Part shown: positions 44,971 to 59,577 of the stretch, piece after piece
How the letters are laid out: each line of letters starts with the position of its first letter
Numbering within the stretch: the stretch's first letter is position 1
From: Paraburkholderia phenazinium
GTDB taxonomy: Bacteria > Pseudomonadota > Gammaproteobacteria > Burkholderiales > Burkholderiaceae
Length of the DNA: 64,000 nt
NCBI RefSeq assembly: GCF_900141745.1
Contig: NZ_FSRM01000001.1
Coordinates: 248,001-312,000 of the forward strand
Direction: 5' to 3'
Translations under genes and position numbers: made by a program
The notes under the pieces: generated by a model
What the model saw: only the letters and a program-made list of their open reading frames with translations
Databases searched by the model: none
What the model was told of the DNA's origin: nothing

Positions 44971-46242
44971 ATGGCGTCATTTCAGTGGTTCACGGAGTTG
45001 ACGACGCGCGAGCGCCGCACGCTCTACGCAGGCTTCGGCGGTTATGCCGTCGATGCGTTTGACTTCATGATCTACTCGTTCCTGATCCCGACGCTGATCG
45101 TCACCTGGGGTATGACCAAGAGCGAAGCGGGGATGATCGCGACCAGCTCGCTCATCTCCTCGGCGATCGGCGGCTGGCTCGCCGGCATTCTCTCCGATCG
45201 CTACGGACGCGTACGTGTGCTGCAATGGACCATCGCCACATTCGCGCTCTTCACCTGCCTGTCGGGTTTCACCCATTCGTTCTGGCAACTGCTGACCACG
45301 CGCACGCTGCAGGGCATCGGCTTCGGCGGGGAATGGTCGGTGGTTACCGTCATGATGGCCGAGACGATCCGCTCGCCGCAGCATCGTGCGAAGGCGGTCG
45401 GCACCGTGCAGAGCAGCTGGTCGTTCGGCTGGGCCGCAGCGGCAATCGTCTACTGGGTATCGTTCGCCGTGTTACCCGAGCAAACGGCCTGGCGCGCCTG
45501 CTTCTGGGTTGGCATCCTGCCGGCGCTGTGGATCGTCTATGTACGCCGTAACGTGAGCGACCCGGAGATCTTTCTCGCTACCCGTCGTGCCCGCGACACC
45601 GGTGTCGACACGTCTCACTTCCTGCAGATCTTTTACTTTCCGCATCTGAAGACCACGTTGCTCGGCAGCGCGCTATGCAGCGGCATGCTGGGCGGCTACT
45701 ACGCGATCACCACCTGGCTGCCGACCTATCTGAAGACCGTGCGGCATCTGTCCGTGTTCAATACCAGCGGCTATCTGATCGTGCTGATCGTCGGCTCGTT
45801 CACCGGGTATATCGTCGGGGCGATCCTGTGCGACAGGATCGGCCGGCGCGCGTCGTTCATCCTGTTTGCGATCGGCTCGTTCGTGCTCGGCATGGTCTAC
45901 ACCATGTTGCCCATCACCAATAGCACGATGCTGCTGCTCGGCTTTCCGCTCGGCGTGGTGGTGCAAGGGATTTTTGCCGGCGTGGGCGCGTATCTGTCCG
46001 AGCTGTATCCGAATGAGATTCGTGGCTCGGGTCAGGGCTTTTGCTACAACCTCGGACGCGGTGTAGGCTCGTTCTTTCCGATTCTCGTCGGCATGCTTTC
46101 GCAATCGATGACGCTCGTCAATGCGATGGGCCTTGTTGCCGGCTCAGGCTATCTGCTCGTGATTGCAGCGGCCCTGTGTCTGCCTGAGACGAAGGGTAAG
46201 GCGCTCGCCGCTGCAGCCGCAGATCCGGGCGCGGCATCCTGA
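44971..46242 (+). CDS. MFS transporter (sialic acid/aromatic acid-type)
   Basis: 423 residues from the ATG at 44971, supported by AGGAGA four bases upstream. Twelve hydrophobic segments; ALPHA-type motifs GGYAVDAFDFMIYSFLIPTL, GILSDRYGRVRVL and RTLQGIGFGGEWSVVTVMMAE, the last typical of the NanT/NaiP/AAHS groups. The next gene, 16 bases on, is a D-amino-acid dehydrogenase, so a D-amino acid or related amine is the likeliest cargo (inference). Confidence 0.9.
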   Translation: MASFQWFTELTTRERRTLYAGFGGYAVDAFDFMIYSFLIPTLIVTWGMTKSEAGMIATSSLISSAIGGWLAGILSDRYGRVRVLQWTIATFALFTCLSGFTHSFWQLLTTRTLQGIGFGGEWSVVTVMMAETIRSPQHRAKAVGTVQSSWSFGWAAAAIVYWVSFAVLPEQTAWRACFWVGILPALWIVYVRRNVSDPEIFLATRRARDTGVDTSHFLQIFYFPHLKTTLLGSALCSGMLGGYYAITTWLPTYLKTVRHLSVFNTSGYLIVLIVGSFTGYIVGAILCDRIGRRASFILFAIGSFVLGMVYTMLPITNSTMLLLGFPLGVVVQGIFAGVGAYLSELYPNEIRGSGQGFCYNLGRGVGSFFPILVGMLSQSMTLVNAMGLVAGSGYLLVIAAALCLPETKGKALAAAAADPGAAS

Positions 46243-46258
46243 TGCGCATTCCACAAAC

Positions 46259-47524
46259 ATGAAAACGATTGTTCTTGGCGGAGGCGTGATCGGCGTCGCC
46301 ACTGCTTTTTATCTCGCAGGCCGTGGGTGCAAGGTCACGGTGATCGAGCGCGAACCCGATGTGGCGCTCGAGACAAGTTTCGGCAATGCCGGCGTGATTG
46401 CGCCGGGTTATGTGACGCCGTGGGCGGCGCCGGGGATGCCGGCGAAGATGCTCAAATACCTGTTCAAGCCGACCTCGCCGCTGATCTTCAGGCCGACGTT
46501 CGACCCTGCGCAATGGCGTTGGATTGCGCGCTGGTTGCGTGAGTGCGACCTCGAGCGGTTTCGCGTGAACAAGCAGCGCATGCAGAGGATTGCTTATTAC
46601 AGCCGCTCCTGTCTGCAGGAGTTTCGTGGGCGCTATCCGTTTGATTACGGGCGCAGTCAGGGGTATCTGCAGCTATTTCGCAGCGAGTATGACGTCGAGT
46701 TGGCGCAGCCCGCGCTGGCGGTGCTACGTGATGCTGGGATCGCGTATCGGGAGATTAGTGCGGCGCAGTACGTCGAGATCGAGCCAGGATTGCGGTGGGC
46801 GCGCGAGACGCCGTTGTCCGGGCTTTATCTGCCGGATGACGAGGCTGGCGATTGTGCCCGGTTTACGCGGGAGTTGCGGTCGATCTGCGAGAACCATGGC
46901 GTACGGTTCCGGCTCGATACTCGGGTGACTGGACTTGATGTTCAGGGTGGTGCGGTGCGGGGGGTGCGGGTCGATAGTGAAATTGGTGAAGAAGTGCTTC
47001 GGGCGGACGCCGTTGTGGTGGCGTTAGGCGCGGATAGTGTGCAGTTGCTTGCGCCACTGGGCGTCAAGGTGACGCTTTATCCTGTGAAAGGGTATTCGGC
47101 TACGTTGCCCGTTATCGACGATGAGAAGGCGCCGCGGGGCGCTTTGATGGACGAAGCTTTTAAAACTGCTATCACGCGGTTTGGCAGGAATTTGCGGGTA
47201 GCGGGGACGGCTGAGCTTGGGGATCGGCGGTCGACTCTTAGGGAGCAGGCGTTGCAGACCTTGCTCAAGGTTCTCGACGACTGGTTTCCTCACGCAAGCA
47301 AACCCAGCTCCGCGCATTTCTGGGTGGGGAGGAGACCCATGATGCCGGATGGGGCGCCTCTTCTTGGCCCCTCCGGGATTGATGGGCTCTGGATCAATCT
47401 CGGCCACGGGTCCACCGGCTGGGCTATGGCGATGGGATCCGGGAAGGTTGTTGCGGATCTGGTTACGCTGCGTGAGCCGGAGATTGACGTTGAAGGGCTC
47501 ACTTTGGGCAGGTATCGGAGATAG
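46259..47524 (+). CDS. D-amino acid dehydrogenase small subunit-like (DadA family)
   Basis: 421 residues from the ATG at 46259 (MKTIVLGGGVIGVATA). FAD motif GGGVIGVATAFYLAGRGCKVTVIE, then ETSFGNAGVIAPGYVTPWAAPG (a DadA hallmark), LYPVKGYSATLP, GRRPMMPDGAPLLGPS and NLGHGSTGWAMAMGSG. It oxidises D-amino acids to keto acids and passes electrons to the respiratory chain. It forms a two-gene unit with the MFS transporter. The second half uses more GGG, CGG and T-ended codons than neighbours. A DadA paralogue rather than the main dadA, since no alanine racemase adjoins. Confidence 0.9.
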   Translation: MKTIVLGGGVIGVATAFYLAGRGCKVTVIEREPDVALETSFGNAGVIAPGYVTPWAAPGMPAKMLKYLFKPTSPLIFRPTFDPAQWRWIARWLRECDLERFRVNKQRMQRIAYYSRSCLQEFRGRYPFDYGRSQGYLQLFRSEYDVELAQPALAVLRDAGIAYREISAAQYVEIEPGLRWARETPLSGLYLPDDEAGDCARFTRELRSICENHGVRFRLDTRVTGLDVQGGAVRGVRVDSEIGEEVLRADAVVVALGADSVQLLAPLGVKVTLYPVKGYSATLPVIDDEKAPRGALMDEAFKTAITRFGRNLRVAGTAELGDRRSTLREQALQTLLKVLDDWFPHASKPSSAHFWVGRRPMMPDGAPLLGPSGIDGLWINLGHGSTGWAMAMGSGKVVADLVTLREPEIDVEGLTLGRYRR

Positions 47525-47542
47525 CTCCCATCCCCCAATTGA

Positions 47543-47575
47543 AAAGCCGGGTCGTCCTTGCGGGCGCCCGGCTTT
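47543..47575. terminator. Hairpin between convergent dadA-like gene and gltD
   Basis: Stem AAAGCCGGG / CCCGGCTTT, 9 bp, with a 15-base loop. On the minus strand it is followed by a TTTT run, so it may serve gltD as well as the dehydrogenase gene. Confidence 0.55.
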
Positions 47576-47653
47576 GGGCACAGCTTGTCGTCTCCACCTC
47601 TTCCTGCAAATCGTTGCCGGCTCCACGTCTGGTCGCGCGGAACCGGTGAAGAT

Positions 47654-49120
47654 TTAGCGCGGCAGCTCCGAATGCCCCATCAGGAATGCGTCCACCGAAC
47701 GCGCGCATTGACGGCCTTCGCGGATCGCCCACACCACCAGCGATTGACCACGCCGCATATCGCCGGCCGTGAACACCTTGTCCACCGACGTGTAATACGC
47801 CTTGTCACCTTCCGTCGACGACCGCACGTTGCCGCGCGCATCCTTGTCGACGCCGAATGCTTCCAGCACCGGCGAGACCGGCTGCGTAAAGCCCATCGCC
47901 AGCAGCACCAGGTCGGCCTTCATTTCGAATTCGGAACCCGGCACTTCCTGCATCTTGCCGTCCTTCCATTCGACTCGCACGGCAATCAGCTTTTCAACCT
48001 TGCCGTTCTTGCCTTCGAAACGCTTGGTCGCCACTGCCCAATCGCGCTCGCAACCTTCCTCGTGCGAGGACGATGTGCGCAGCTTGATCGGCCAGTACGG
48101 CCACACGAGCGGCTTGTTCTCTTCTTCCGGCGGCTGCGGCAGCAGTTCGAACTGCGTGACATCCTTCGCGCCGTGACGGTTCGAGGTGCCGACGCAGTCG
48201 GACCCTGTATCGCCGCCACCGATCACCACCACGTGCTTGCCCTTGGCGACCAGTTGGCTCGTGAGCTTGTCGCCCGCATTGACCTTGTTCTGCTGCGGCA
48301 GAAACTCCATGGCGTAATGGATGCCTTCCAGTTCGCGGCCCGGCACCGGCAGATCGCGCGGCGTTTCCGAACCACCCGACAGCACTACCGCGTCGAACTG
48401 CTCTTTCAGCTCGGCCGGCGTGATCGTTTCCTTCGCCGTATTGTTGATATGCGAAGCCAAAGGATCCTTGCCGATGAACACGTTGGCGCGGAACGTCACC
48501 CCTTCGGCCTCCATCTGACGCATGCGGCGGTCGATCAACCACTTTTCCAGCTTGAAATCGGGAATGCCGTAACGCAGCAGGCCACCGATGCGGTCGTTCT
48601 TTTCGAACACCGTCACATCGTGCCCCGCGCGCGCGAGTTGCTGCGCGACGGCGAGACCGGCGGGGCCAGAGCCAACCACGGCGACCTTCTTGCCTGTCTT
48701 GTGCTTTGACGGCAACGGCGCGACCCAGCCTTCGGCCCACGCCTTGTCGATGATCGCGTGTTCGATCGACTTGATGCCGACCGGATCGTCATTGATGCCG
48801 AGCGTGCACGCCGCTTCGCACGGCGCCGGGCAGATGCGGCCCGTGAACTCCGGGAAGTTGTTGGTAGAGTGCAGCACGTCGATCGCGTTCTTCCAGTCCT
48901 GATGAAACACCAGGTCGTTGAAGTCCGGGATGATGTTGTTCACTGGGCAGCCGTTATTGCAGAACGGAATGCCGCAGTCCATGCAACGTGCGCCTTGAAT
49001 TTTTGCTTCGTCGTCGGACAGCGCCGCGACGAATTCCTTGTAGTGCTTCACACGCGTGAGCGGAGCTTCGTACGTCTCATGGCGACGTTCGAACTCGAGA
49101 AAACCGGTTGCCTTGCCCAT
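47654..49120 (-). CDS. gltD: Glutamate synthase (NADPH) small subunit
   Basis: 488 residues. N-terminal iron-sulfur cluster region with [17 protein letters not shown] and [12 protein letters not shown], then an NAD/FAD pair of Rossmann domains ([29 protein letters not shown] and [16 protein letters not shown]). It feeds NADPH electrons to the large subunit. 100 bases separate it from gltB. Confidence 0.97.
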   Translation of the reverse strand: MGKATGFLEFERRHETYEAPLTRVKHYKEFVAALSDDEAKIQGARCMDCGIPFCNNGCPVNNIIPDFNDLVFHQDWKNAIDVLHSTNNFPEFTGRICPAPCEAACTLGINDDPVGIKSIEHAIIDKAWAEGWVAPLPSKHKTGKKVAVVGSGPAGLAVAQQLARAGHDVTVFEKNDRIGGLLRYGIPDFKLEKWLIDRRMRQMEAEGVTFRANVFIGKDPLASHINNTAKETITPAELKEQFDAVVLSGGSETPRDLPVPGRELEGIHYAMEFLPQQNKVNAGDKLTSQLVAKGKHVVVIGGGDTGSDCVGTSNRHGAKDVTQFELLPQPPEEENKPLVWPYWPIKLRTSSSHEEGCERDWAVATKRFEGKNGKVEKLIAVRVEWKDGKMQEVPGSEFEMKADLVLLAMGFTQPVSPVLEAFGVDKDARGNVRSSTEGDKAYYTSVDKVFTAGDMRRGQSLVVWAIREGRQCARSVDAFLMGHSELPR

Positions 49121-49220
49121 GTGGTTCTCTTATCTATCTGTACAGGTGGGGGAATCGGCACCCGCCGCACACGAGGGCGGCGGGCACAACTATTGGGTAT
49201 CTACCGTCTTGGGCTGCAAA

Positions 49221-53924
<4,704 letters not shown>

Positions 53925-54045
53925 GGGGACACCGTCTGAAAGGGGGCCGGGGAAGGCCGTTGAACCGTTTTTTTATTGCCCACAGTCGCGCTGCAACTGC
54001 GCAGGCAGCTTCGACGCGGCGCGCATCGAAACAGCCGGAATTCGG

Positions 54046-54075
54046 AATATACGCGACGAATCAAGGGAATAGCAA
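54046..54075 (-). promoter_or_regulatory. Candidate promoter of gltBD
   Basis: On the minus strand TTGCTA (at 54070-54075) and TATATT (at 54046-54051) are separated by 18 bases. This puts the start about 115 bases before the gltB ATG. Four and five of six bases match the sigma-70 consensus. Confidence 0.5.
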
Positions 54076-54155
54076 ATAAAATGTGATGATGTGGCACCTA
54101 TTATCAGATTGGTGCATCGCACAGCATTTTTATTGGTTCCACATCAATTCGGTGC

Positions 54156-54182
54156 AAATAAAACGGCATCCGAAGATGCCGT
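54156..54182 (-). terminator. Rho-independent terminator with UUCG tetraloop
   Basis: Minus-strand stem ACGGCATC / GATGCCGT closed by a TTCG loop and followed by TTTATTT. It stands 30 bases after the stop of the transposase-like gene and separates it from the gltB promoter region. Confidence 0.88.
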
Positions 54183-54211
54183 CTCGGGTGTTGCCCCTTG
54201 AAGCGAAACGC

Positions 54212-54919
54212 TTATTGGGTCTGCGGCGTTTCCCGAACCTTGCGCGGTCGCCCGCGCGGCAGCGGCGACACCCGGCGGTTGGCTGCTCGCGCCGCCCATT
54301 CGCGATACGTGTCGCTTCCCAGGACCCAGCCTTTTAGCGTGGCCTGTTGCAACTGGCTGGCTTCGCGCTCATCCAGCGGCTGCTCGCAAAGTTCGCGGTA
54401 GGCGCGCTGGCGCTCGAACGGCGTATTGCCGAGCGACCAGTACAACGGGTGATCCGTAATCAGGCTGTCGAGTGTCAGCCCAATATGGTGCCGGTAGCTC
54501 GACCACCGGTAATCTTCTGGTGCACTAACGAGTTGCCCTCGCACCGGACACATTTCCACCACCCGGCTTGCCAGCAGGAAGTAACGCTCGCCTTCGATGA
54601 CGGTTGCCCGGTAGCGTCCCTCCCACAAGGTGCCGCGCCGCGAATAGCGCCGGTTGAAGTGGGCGACGTAGCGGCGACCAACCGCTTGCATTGCCTTGGG
54701 CAAGCTCGACTCCTCTGTAGGAGTGACGAGCAGTTGCACCGCACCTGGCATCAACGCGTACGCGTGGATAGACAGATGATGGTCGCGGGAAGCCGCCTTC
54801 AGACAATCGATGAAGAGCTCGTAATCCTGTTCGTCGACAAATGCGGGCTGCTGATCAAGCCCGCGCAGGATGACGTGTTGCGGCTGGTCGGGGACATAGA
54901 GACGTGCGAGCCGTGCCAT
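54212..54919 (-). CDS. Y1-transposase-like (RAYT-type) protein with degenerate active site
   Basis: 235 residues from the ATG at 54919 (MARLARLYVPDQPQHVILRG), with the RAYT opening. Typical segments follow: KAMQAVGRRYVAHFNRRYSRRGTLWEGRYRATVI and DYRWSSYRHHIG. The usual HUH motif (NHVHLL) reads GAVQLL (59-64), and the segment that usually carries the catalytic Tyr (RYIELNPVR) reads RVVEMCPVR (119-127). So both histidines and the tyrosine seem lost. It is an intact frame with its own terminator, which suggests a retained DNA/RNA-binding role. Confidence 0.85.
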   Translation of the reverse strand: MARLARLYVPDQPQHVILRGLDQQPAFVDEQDYELFIDCLKAASRDHHLSIHAYALMPGAVQLLVTPTEESSLPKAMQAVGRRYVAHFNRRYSRRGTLWEGRYRATVIEGERYFLLASRVVEMCPVRGQLVSAPEDYRWSSYRHHIGLTLDSLITDHPLYWSLGNTPFERQRAYRELCEQPLDEREASQLQQATLKGWVLGSDTYREWAARAANRRVSPLPRGRPRKVRETPQTQ

Positions 54920-55109
54920 GCTGGAGTATCCAATAGTCGCGTTGGTATATACCCGAAGGTCCAAAGTAGCCGAACGCCCGTACGATTCGGTGCGGCGCGG
55001 CTAAGCCGAAAACCACGCGGGGCTTAGGGAGAAAGCTCTAACCGCCGCGTATGGTTTGTTTCAAACGTTCTGGTCATAATGAGCGGGCCTTTTCTGGAGG
55101 AGCACACAT

Positions 55110-55832
55110 ATGAAATTAAAACAGGCCATGACGGGGATCGCGGCGCTTGCCTGCATGACGGCAGCCCACGCTCAATCGGCCGGAACCTTTTACGTCACGA
55201 CAGGCTGGTTGCATCTTGCACCTCAGTCTTCTAGCCAACCGTTGAAGGAGACAAGCGTTGGCGGCTCACCCGTCAATGTCACACTACCTAATACAGGAGC
55301 CAGCCTCGATAGCGCCGACACCCTCGGCTTTACCGCTGGCTACTTCGTCACCGACCACATCGCGACCGAATTCGTGATTGGCGTCCCGCCGAAATTCAAT
55401 CTGGATGGCTCGGGTGCCTTCTCGTCATACGGCAAGCTCGGTGATGCCAAACAGTGGAGCCCGACTCTGCTGTTCAAGTACTACTTCAGAGACGCACAAG
55501 CGCGCTTCCGTCCGTATCTTGGCGTGGGCGTCACCCACGTTTCGTTCACCGACGCGGAAATCACCAACAGCGTCTTCGAACAGCAGGTGTTGCATGGTCC
55601 GACCACCGTATCCACGGATAGTTCGTGGGAGCCGGTGTTTAATGGGGGCTTCACCTTCGCAATCGACCAGCATTGGTTTGCCGGTTTCTCGCTCTCATAT
55701 CTGCCGCTCAGCACCACTGCGAAGCTGAACACTGCGGCCGCCACGCCGGTCGGCACGCTCAATGTCCAGTCGCAGACAAAAATCAAGCTGAACCCGATCG
55801 TCAGTTACATCAGCATAGGTTATCGCTTCTGA
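55110..55832 (+). CDS. OmpW-family outer-membrane porin
   Basis: 240 residues with GGAGGAG seven bases before the ATG. A signal peptide ends AAHAQS. Eight-stranded barrel pattern with TFYVTTGWLHLAPQ, DTLGFTAGYFVTDHIATEFVIGVPPKF, PTLLFKYYF, RFRPYLGVGVTHVSF and a C-terminal aromatic residue (ISIGYRF) as recognised by the Bam machinery. Uptake of small hydrophobic compounds is the family role. Confidence 0.94.
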   Translation: MKLKQAMTGIAALACMTAAHAQSAGTFYVTTGWLHLAPQSSSQPLKETSVGGSPVNVTLPNTGASLDSADTLGFTAGYFVTDHIATEFVIGVPPKFNLDGSGAFSSYGKLGDAKQWSPTLLFKYYFRDAQARFRPYLGVGVTHVSFTDAEITNSVFEQQVLHGPTTVSTDSSWEPVFNGGFTFAIDQHWFAGFSLSYLPLSTTAKLNTAAATPVGTLNVQSQTKIKLNPIVSYISIGYRF

Positions 55833-55871
55833 CACCAAGCCTAAGGTTAGACGAGTTTTCGGGGCTTGAAC

Positions 55872-55907
55872 AATGCCGCCATGCATTCATGGCGGCATTT
55901 TCATTTG
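55872..55907 (+). terminator. Rho-independent terminator of the ompW-like gene
   Basis: Perfect 12-bp stem AATGCCGCCATG / CATGGCGGCATT, CATT loop, then TTTCATTT. Begins 40 bases after the stop codon. Confidence 0.88.
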
Positions 55908-56120
55908 TATGGCGCACAACGGCCCCTTCGCATGACGTCGGTACACGTTATTTTGTAAGTTTGACCAGCGTGGGTACGTCTGCGCTGCAAATTGTGCAGT
56001 CGCAAAGCGCGGATCAGGTGGGTTGGACAGCGTCAGGCGTATGGCACCGAAGTTGCGTGGCATGGAGTTTCCCGCGCGGTTTATGCGGGACCTCTTTGAC
56101 CAACCAACGACGGAGCGACC

Positions 56121-56498
56121 ATGACTGCACTACCGAATACGCGAGACGCCCTTGGCGAATCCTGGACGACGACGAGCCGCCGCGCGCGCCGGATCGCGCG
56201 CCACAGCCGCCATGCGGCTGAAGACATCGCTACTGAACTGCGCTCACTGATGTCGGAACTCGAAGATACGCTGGCTGACGGCACTCAAGCCGATGCGGTG
56301 GCGTTGCGCGCCCAGTTGCGCAAGCGTCTGGACGTTGCGCGCGAGCGCCTGAACGAAACCCGCGATGCCGTGCGCCAACGCGCCGAAACTGCAATTTCGG
56401 ATGCCGACGACTACGTCCACGAGAACCCGTGGCAAACCATTGCGATCGTGGGCGGCATTGCCCTGATTGCCGGCGCGCTGGTTGCGCGGTCGCGCTAA
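56121..56498 (+). CDS. DUF883-family (ElaB/YqjD-like) inner-membrane protein
   Basis: 125 residues, GGAG five bases before the ATG. The N-terminal ~95 residues are charged and helical (AAEDIATELRSLMSELEDTLADGTQAD). One C-terminal membrane helix with a glycine zipper (NPWQTIAIVGGIALIAGALVARSR). ElaB/YqjD relatives are tail-anchored, stationary-phase proteins that can bind ribosomes. The 210 bases upstream hold its promoter; I see no clear boxes. Confidence 0.92.
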   Translation: MTALPNTRDALGESWTTTSRRARRIARHSRHAAEDIATELRSLMSELEDTLADGTQADAVALRAQLRKRLDVARERLNETRDAVRQRAETAISDADDYVHENPWQTIAIVGGIALIAGALVARSR

Positions 56499-56577
56499 GG
56501 GACTCGCTCAACGCACGGTTGATCGCCCGCCGCGCCTCTCCTGATAGAGGCGCCGGCGAGTGCGACGCTCGAGCGCC

Positions 56578-57801
56578 CTAATTATCCGCGATGACGAACA
56601 GCCGCTGATATTCCTTGAGCGCGTACCGGTCGGTCATGCCCGCGATGTAGTGGGCAACCAGGCGAGGCTGGATCGCCGGATCCGGCGATTGATAGGACGG
56701 CGGCAGCAGGCGCGGATCGTCGGTGAACGCGTCGAACAGACCGATCACTACGCGGCGCGCCTTATTTGCCATGCGCATGACGCGATAGTGCCGATACAGG
56801 TTCTTGAACAGAAAGCGCTTGAGTACAGTCGCCTGCGCGGCCACCGTTTCACTATGCGCGACGAGCGGCGGAGCGGCACGCACGGCGTCAAGCGAAGCCG
56901 GAGCATGCCGGTTCAGGTTGCCGGTAGTGGTTTCGATGAGGTCGACGATCAGCGTATTGATGATCCGCCGCACGGTTTCGTGGATCAGCCTGCGTCCCTC
57001 GATCTGCGGATAGTCCCGCAGCGCCGCCTCATAGTGCGTCTGCCACAACTCGACCTCGGCCAGTTGCCCGACGGTGATCAGCCCTGAACGCAAGCCATCG
57101 TCGACATCGTGGTTGTTGTACGCGATCTCATCTGCGACGTTCGCAATCTGCGCCTCGATGGAAGGCTGCCGGCCTTCGAGGAAGCGCTCGCCTAAAGCGC
57201 CAAGACGCCGCGCATTTTCTCGTGAGCAGTGCTTGAGGATGCCCTCGCGCGTTTCAAAGCATAGATTGAGGCCGTTAAAGGCTCCGTAGTGCTCTTCGAG
57301 ATCGTCGACCACGGCGAGGCTCTGCAGATTGTGCTCGAAGCCGCCATGCTCGCGCATGCACTCGTTGAGCGCGTCCTGGCCGGCGTGGCCGAACGGCGTG
57401 TGGCCGAGATCGTGAGCGAGGGAAATGGCTTCCACCAGATCTTCATTTACGCGCAGGTTGCGAGCCACCGAACGCGCGATCTGCGCCACTTCCAGACTAT
57501 GCGTGAGACGGGTGCGAAACAGATCGCCCTCGTGGTTCACAAACACCTGCGTCTTGTATTCGAGGCGGCGGAACGCGGTTGAGTGCACGATACGATCGCG
57601 GTCGCGCTGGAATTCGGTTCGCGCGCTAGGCGGCGCTTCGGTGTAGCGGCGGCCGCGCGATTGCGACGCATGCGCCGCGTACGGCGCCAGATGCGCTTCC
57701 AGCGCAGCGAGGGGCGGCATAACAGCGGCGTGTGCCGGGGCTGCGCCTGCAGGCGCAGCCCCGGTTGATTCCGTCAAGGTTTCGCGATGCGTGTCACTCA
57801 C
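56578..57801 (-). CDS. dgt: Deoxyguanosinetriphosphate triphosphohydrolase-like protein
   Basis: 407 residues. HD-domain metal site: [26 protein letters not shown], and [16 protein letters not shown], with further Asp in [16 protein letters not shown]. It hydrolyses dNTPs to deoxynucleosides and triphosphate. It follows aroB on the same strand after 45 bases, the standard aroK-aroB-dgt order in Betaproteobacteria. Confidence 0.94.
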   Translation of the reverse strand: MSDTHRETLTESTGAAPAGAAPAHAAVMPPLAALEAHLAPYAAHASQSRGRRYTEAPPSARTEFQRDRDRIVHSTAFRRLEYKTQVFVNHEGDLFRTRLTHSLEVAQIARSVARNLRVNEDLVEAISLAHDLGHTPFGHAGQDALNECMREHGGFEHNLQSLAVVDDLEEHYGAFNGLNLCFETREGILKHCSRENARRLGALGERFLEGRQPSIEAQIANVADEIAYNNHDVDDGLRSGLITVGQLAEVELWQTHYEAALRDYPQIEGRRLIHETVRRIINTLIVDLIETTTGNLNRHAPASLDAVRAAPPLVAHSETVAAQATVLKRFLFKNLYRHYRVMRMANKARRVVIGLFDAFTDDPRLLPPSYQSPDPAIQPRLVAHYIAGMTDRYALKEYQRLFVIADN

Positions 57802-57846
57802 CGGCTTCTCCGAATCGTGGACGATACCCGGGCCGCATCGCCACGT

Positions 57847-58923
57847 TCAGACGGCGGCCGCTAGCGTGGCATGCACGGCGGAATCGGGCGCGGGGCCGAT
57901 CAGCGTCTCACCGAAACGCTTCAGCAGGATGAACTTGATCTCGCCTGCCTCGGCTTTCTTGTCGACCCGCATCAGGTCGACATAGCGCGATTCACCGAGT
58001 GCCGGCGCGCGGATGGGCAGATGCGCGGCGGTGATCACGTCGACCAGGCGCTTGCGCGCGGCTTCGTCGAGATGTCCAAGGCGCACCGACAGATCCGCTG
58101 CCATGACCATTCCACAGCCTACGGCCTCGCCATGTAGCCATTCGCCGTAGCCGAGTCCGGCTTCGATTGCATGGCCGAACGTGTGGCCGAAGTTGAGGAT
58201 TGCGCGCAAACCGCCTTCGCGCTCATCTTTCGCCACCACCGATGCCTTGATCTCGCACGAACGCTTGACCGCTTCAGCCAGCGCCTGCGGCTCACAGCGG
58301 TTCAAGGCGTCGATATTCGCTTCGATCCATTCGAAGAACGCCGCGTCCGCGATGGCGCCCGTCTTGATGACTTCGGCGATGCCTGCAGCCAGTTCGCGCG
58401 CCGGCAGCGTACGCAACGCACCGATATCGGCGATCACCGCTTGCGGCTGATAGAACGCGCCGATCATGTTCTTGCCGAGCGGATGGTTGATCCCGGTCTT
58501 GCCACCCACCGAGGAATCGACCTGCGACAGCAAGGTGGTCGGCACCTGGATGAAGGGCACGCCGCGCATATAGCAGGCGGCTGCAAAACCCGTCATGTCA
58601 CCGATCACCCCGCCGCCCAGCGCAATCAGCGTGGTCTTGCGGTCGGCCCGCGCGCCGAGCAGCGCGTCGAAGATCAGATTGAGCGTTTCCCAGTTCTTGT
58701 AGACCTCGCCGTCCGGCAGCACGACCGTGGACACCTGCTTGCCGAGCGGCGCCAGTGCCTGCCGCAGCGCGTCGCCGTAAAGCGGATCGACGGTGGTGTT
58801 GGTGACGATGGTGACGGACGAACCGGCGATATGCGGCGCAAACAGCGCGGTCTGGCCGATCAGGTCGGCGCCGATATGAATGGGATAGGCGCGGTCGCCC
58901 AGTTCGACATTGACGGTAATCAT
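57847..58923 (-). CDS. aroB: 3-dehydroquinate synthase
   Basis: 358 residues. NAD- and zinc-dependent: [71 protein letters not shown] and the His-bearing [13 protein letters not shown] and [12 protein letters not shown]. It converts DAHP to dehydroquinate, the second shikimate step. Eight bases follow the aroK stop. Confidence 0.97.
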   Translation of the reverse strand: MITVNVELGDRAYPIHIGADLIGQTALFAPHIAGSSVTIVTNTTVDPLYGDALRQALAPLGKQVSTVVLPDGEVYKNWETLNLIFDALLGARADRKTTLIALGGGVIGDMTGFAAACYMRGVPFIQVPTTLLSQVDSSVGGKTGINHPLGKNMIGAFYQPQAVIADIGALRTLPARELAAGIAEVIKTGAIADAAFFEWIEANIDALNRCEPQALAEAVKRSCEIKASVVAKDEREGGLRAILNFGHTFGHAIEAGLGYGEWLHGEAVGCGMVMAADLSVRLGHLDEAARKRLVDVITAAHLPIRAPALGESRYVDLMRVDKKAEAGEIKFILLKRFGETLIGPAPDSAVHATLAAAV

Positions 58924-58930
58924 GCTTGCA

Positions 58931-59482
58931 TTATGACGCAGGAGGTTTGGCGATGCCGGCCATCTCGAGCTGCATCAGGACCATGTTAACGAGGCCGTTG
59001 ACCGACGGCCGGCCGGTTTCGATGACGAAATGTGCGCACTCGCGATAAAGCGGGTCGCGCACCGCGAACAGTTCTTCCAGACGCGCTTTGGGGTCTTCGG
59101 TCTGCAGCAGCGGCCGATTCTTGTCGCGCCGCGTGCGCAGCCAAAGATCGTGCGGATTGGCGCGCAAATAGACGACAAGGCCGTTATTTTGCAGCGCCTG
59201 ACGGTTTTCCGGCCGCAAGATGGCTCCGCCGCCGGTGGCCAGCACGATATCCCGCTGACTGGTGAAGTCGCTGATGACCTGCGCTTCGCGGTCGCGAAAA
59301 CCCGCTTCGCCTTCGAGTTCGAAGATGACGGGAATGCGCGCGCCGGTGCGCGCCACGATCTCGTGGTCGGAATCGAAGAACGGACGATCCAGCCGGCGCG
59401 CCACAGCGCGGCCCACGGTGGTCTTGCCTGCCCCCATGAGCCCTACAAAAAATACATTGGCGTGTGCGTCCCGCGCTTGCAA
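58931..59482 (-). CDS. aroK: Shikimate kinase (TTG start)
   Basis: 183 residues if started at TTG (59480-59482), which is preceded by AGAGGA five bases upstream; no ATG gives a normal-length protein. Walker [10 protein letters not shown], shikimate-binding FFDSDHEI and [11 protein letters not shown], lid region [11 protein letters not shown]. It phosphorylates shikimate. It lies between pilQ and aroB. Confidence 0.95.
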   Translation of the reverse strand: MQARDAHANVFFVGLMGAGKTTVGRAVARRLDRPFFDSDHEIVARTGARIPVIFELEGEAGFRDREAQVISDFTSQRDIVLATGGGAILRPENRQALQNNGLVVYLRANPHDLWLRTRRDKNRPLLQTEDPKARLEELFAVRDPLYRECAHFVIETGRPSVNGLVNMVLMQLEMAGIAKPPAS

Positions 59483-59577
59483 CGGTGTCCTCTGGCTAAT
59501 CCGGTATGGTTCGTGCCGCAGCTTACTGGCAAAGCGACTGCCTTGTCGAGCCTGCGGGCCGCGGTTGCGGCAGGCAC

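Noticed and set aside
54091..54106. Sigma-54 promoter at TGGCAC upstream of the transposase-like gene's terminator
   Set aside because: The -24-like TGGCAC lacks a GC pair at the -12 position (the sequence there is TCA), so it does not meet the GG-N10-GC rule.
54212..54919. Active insertion sequence of the IS200/IS605 type
   Set aside because: No flanking subterminal hairpins of IS200 type, no tnpB, and the HUH and Tyr residues appear lost; treated as a domesticated protein instead.
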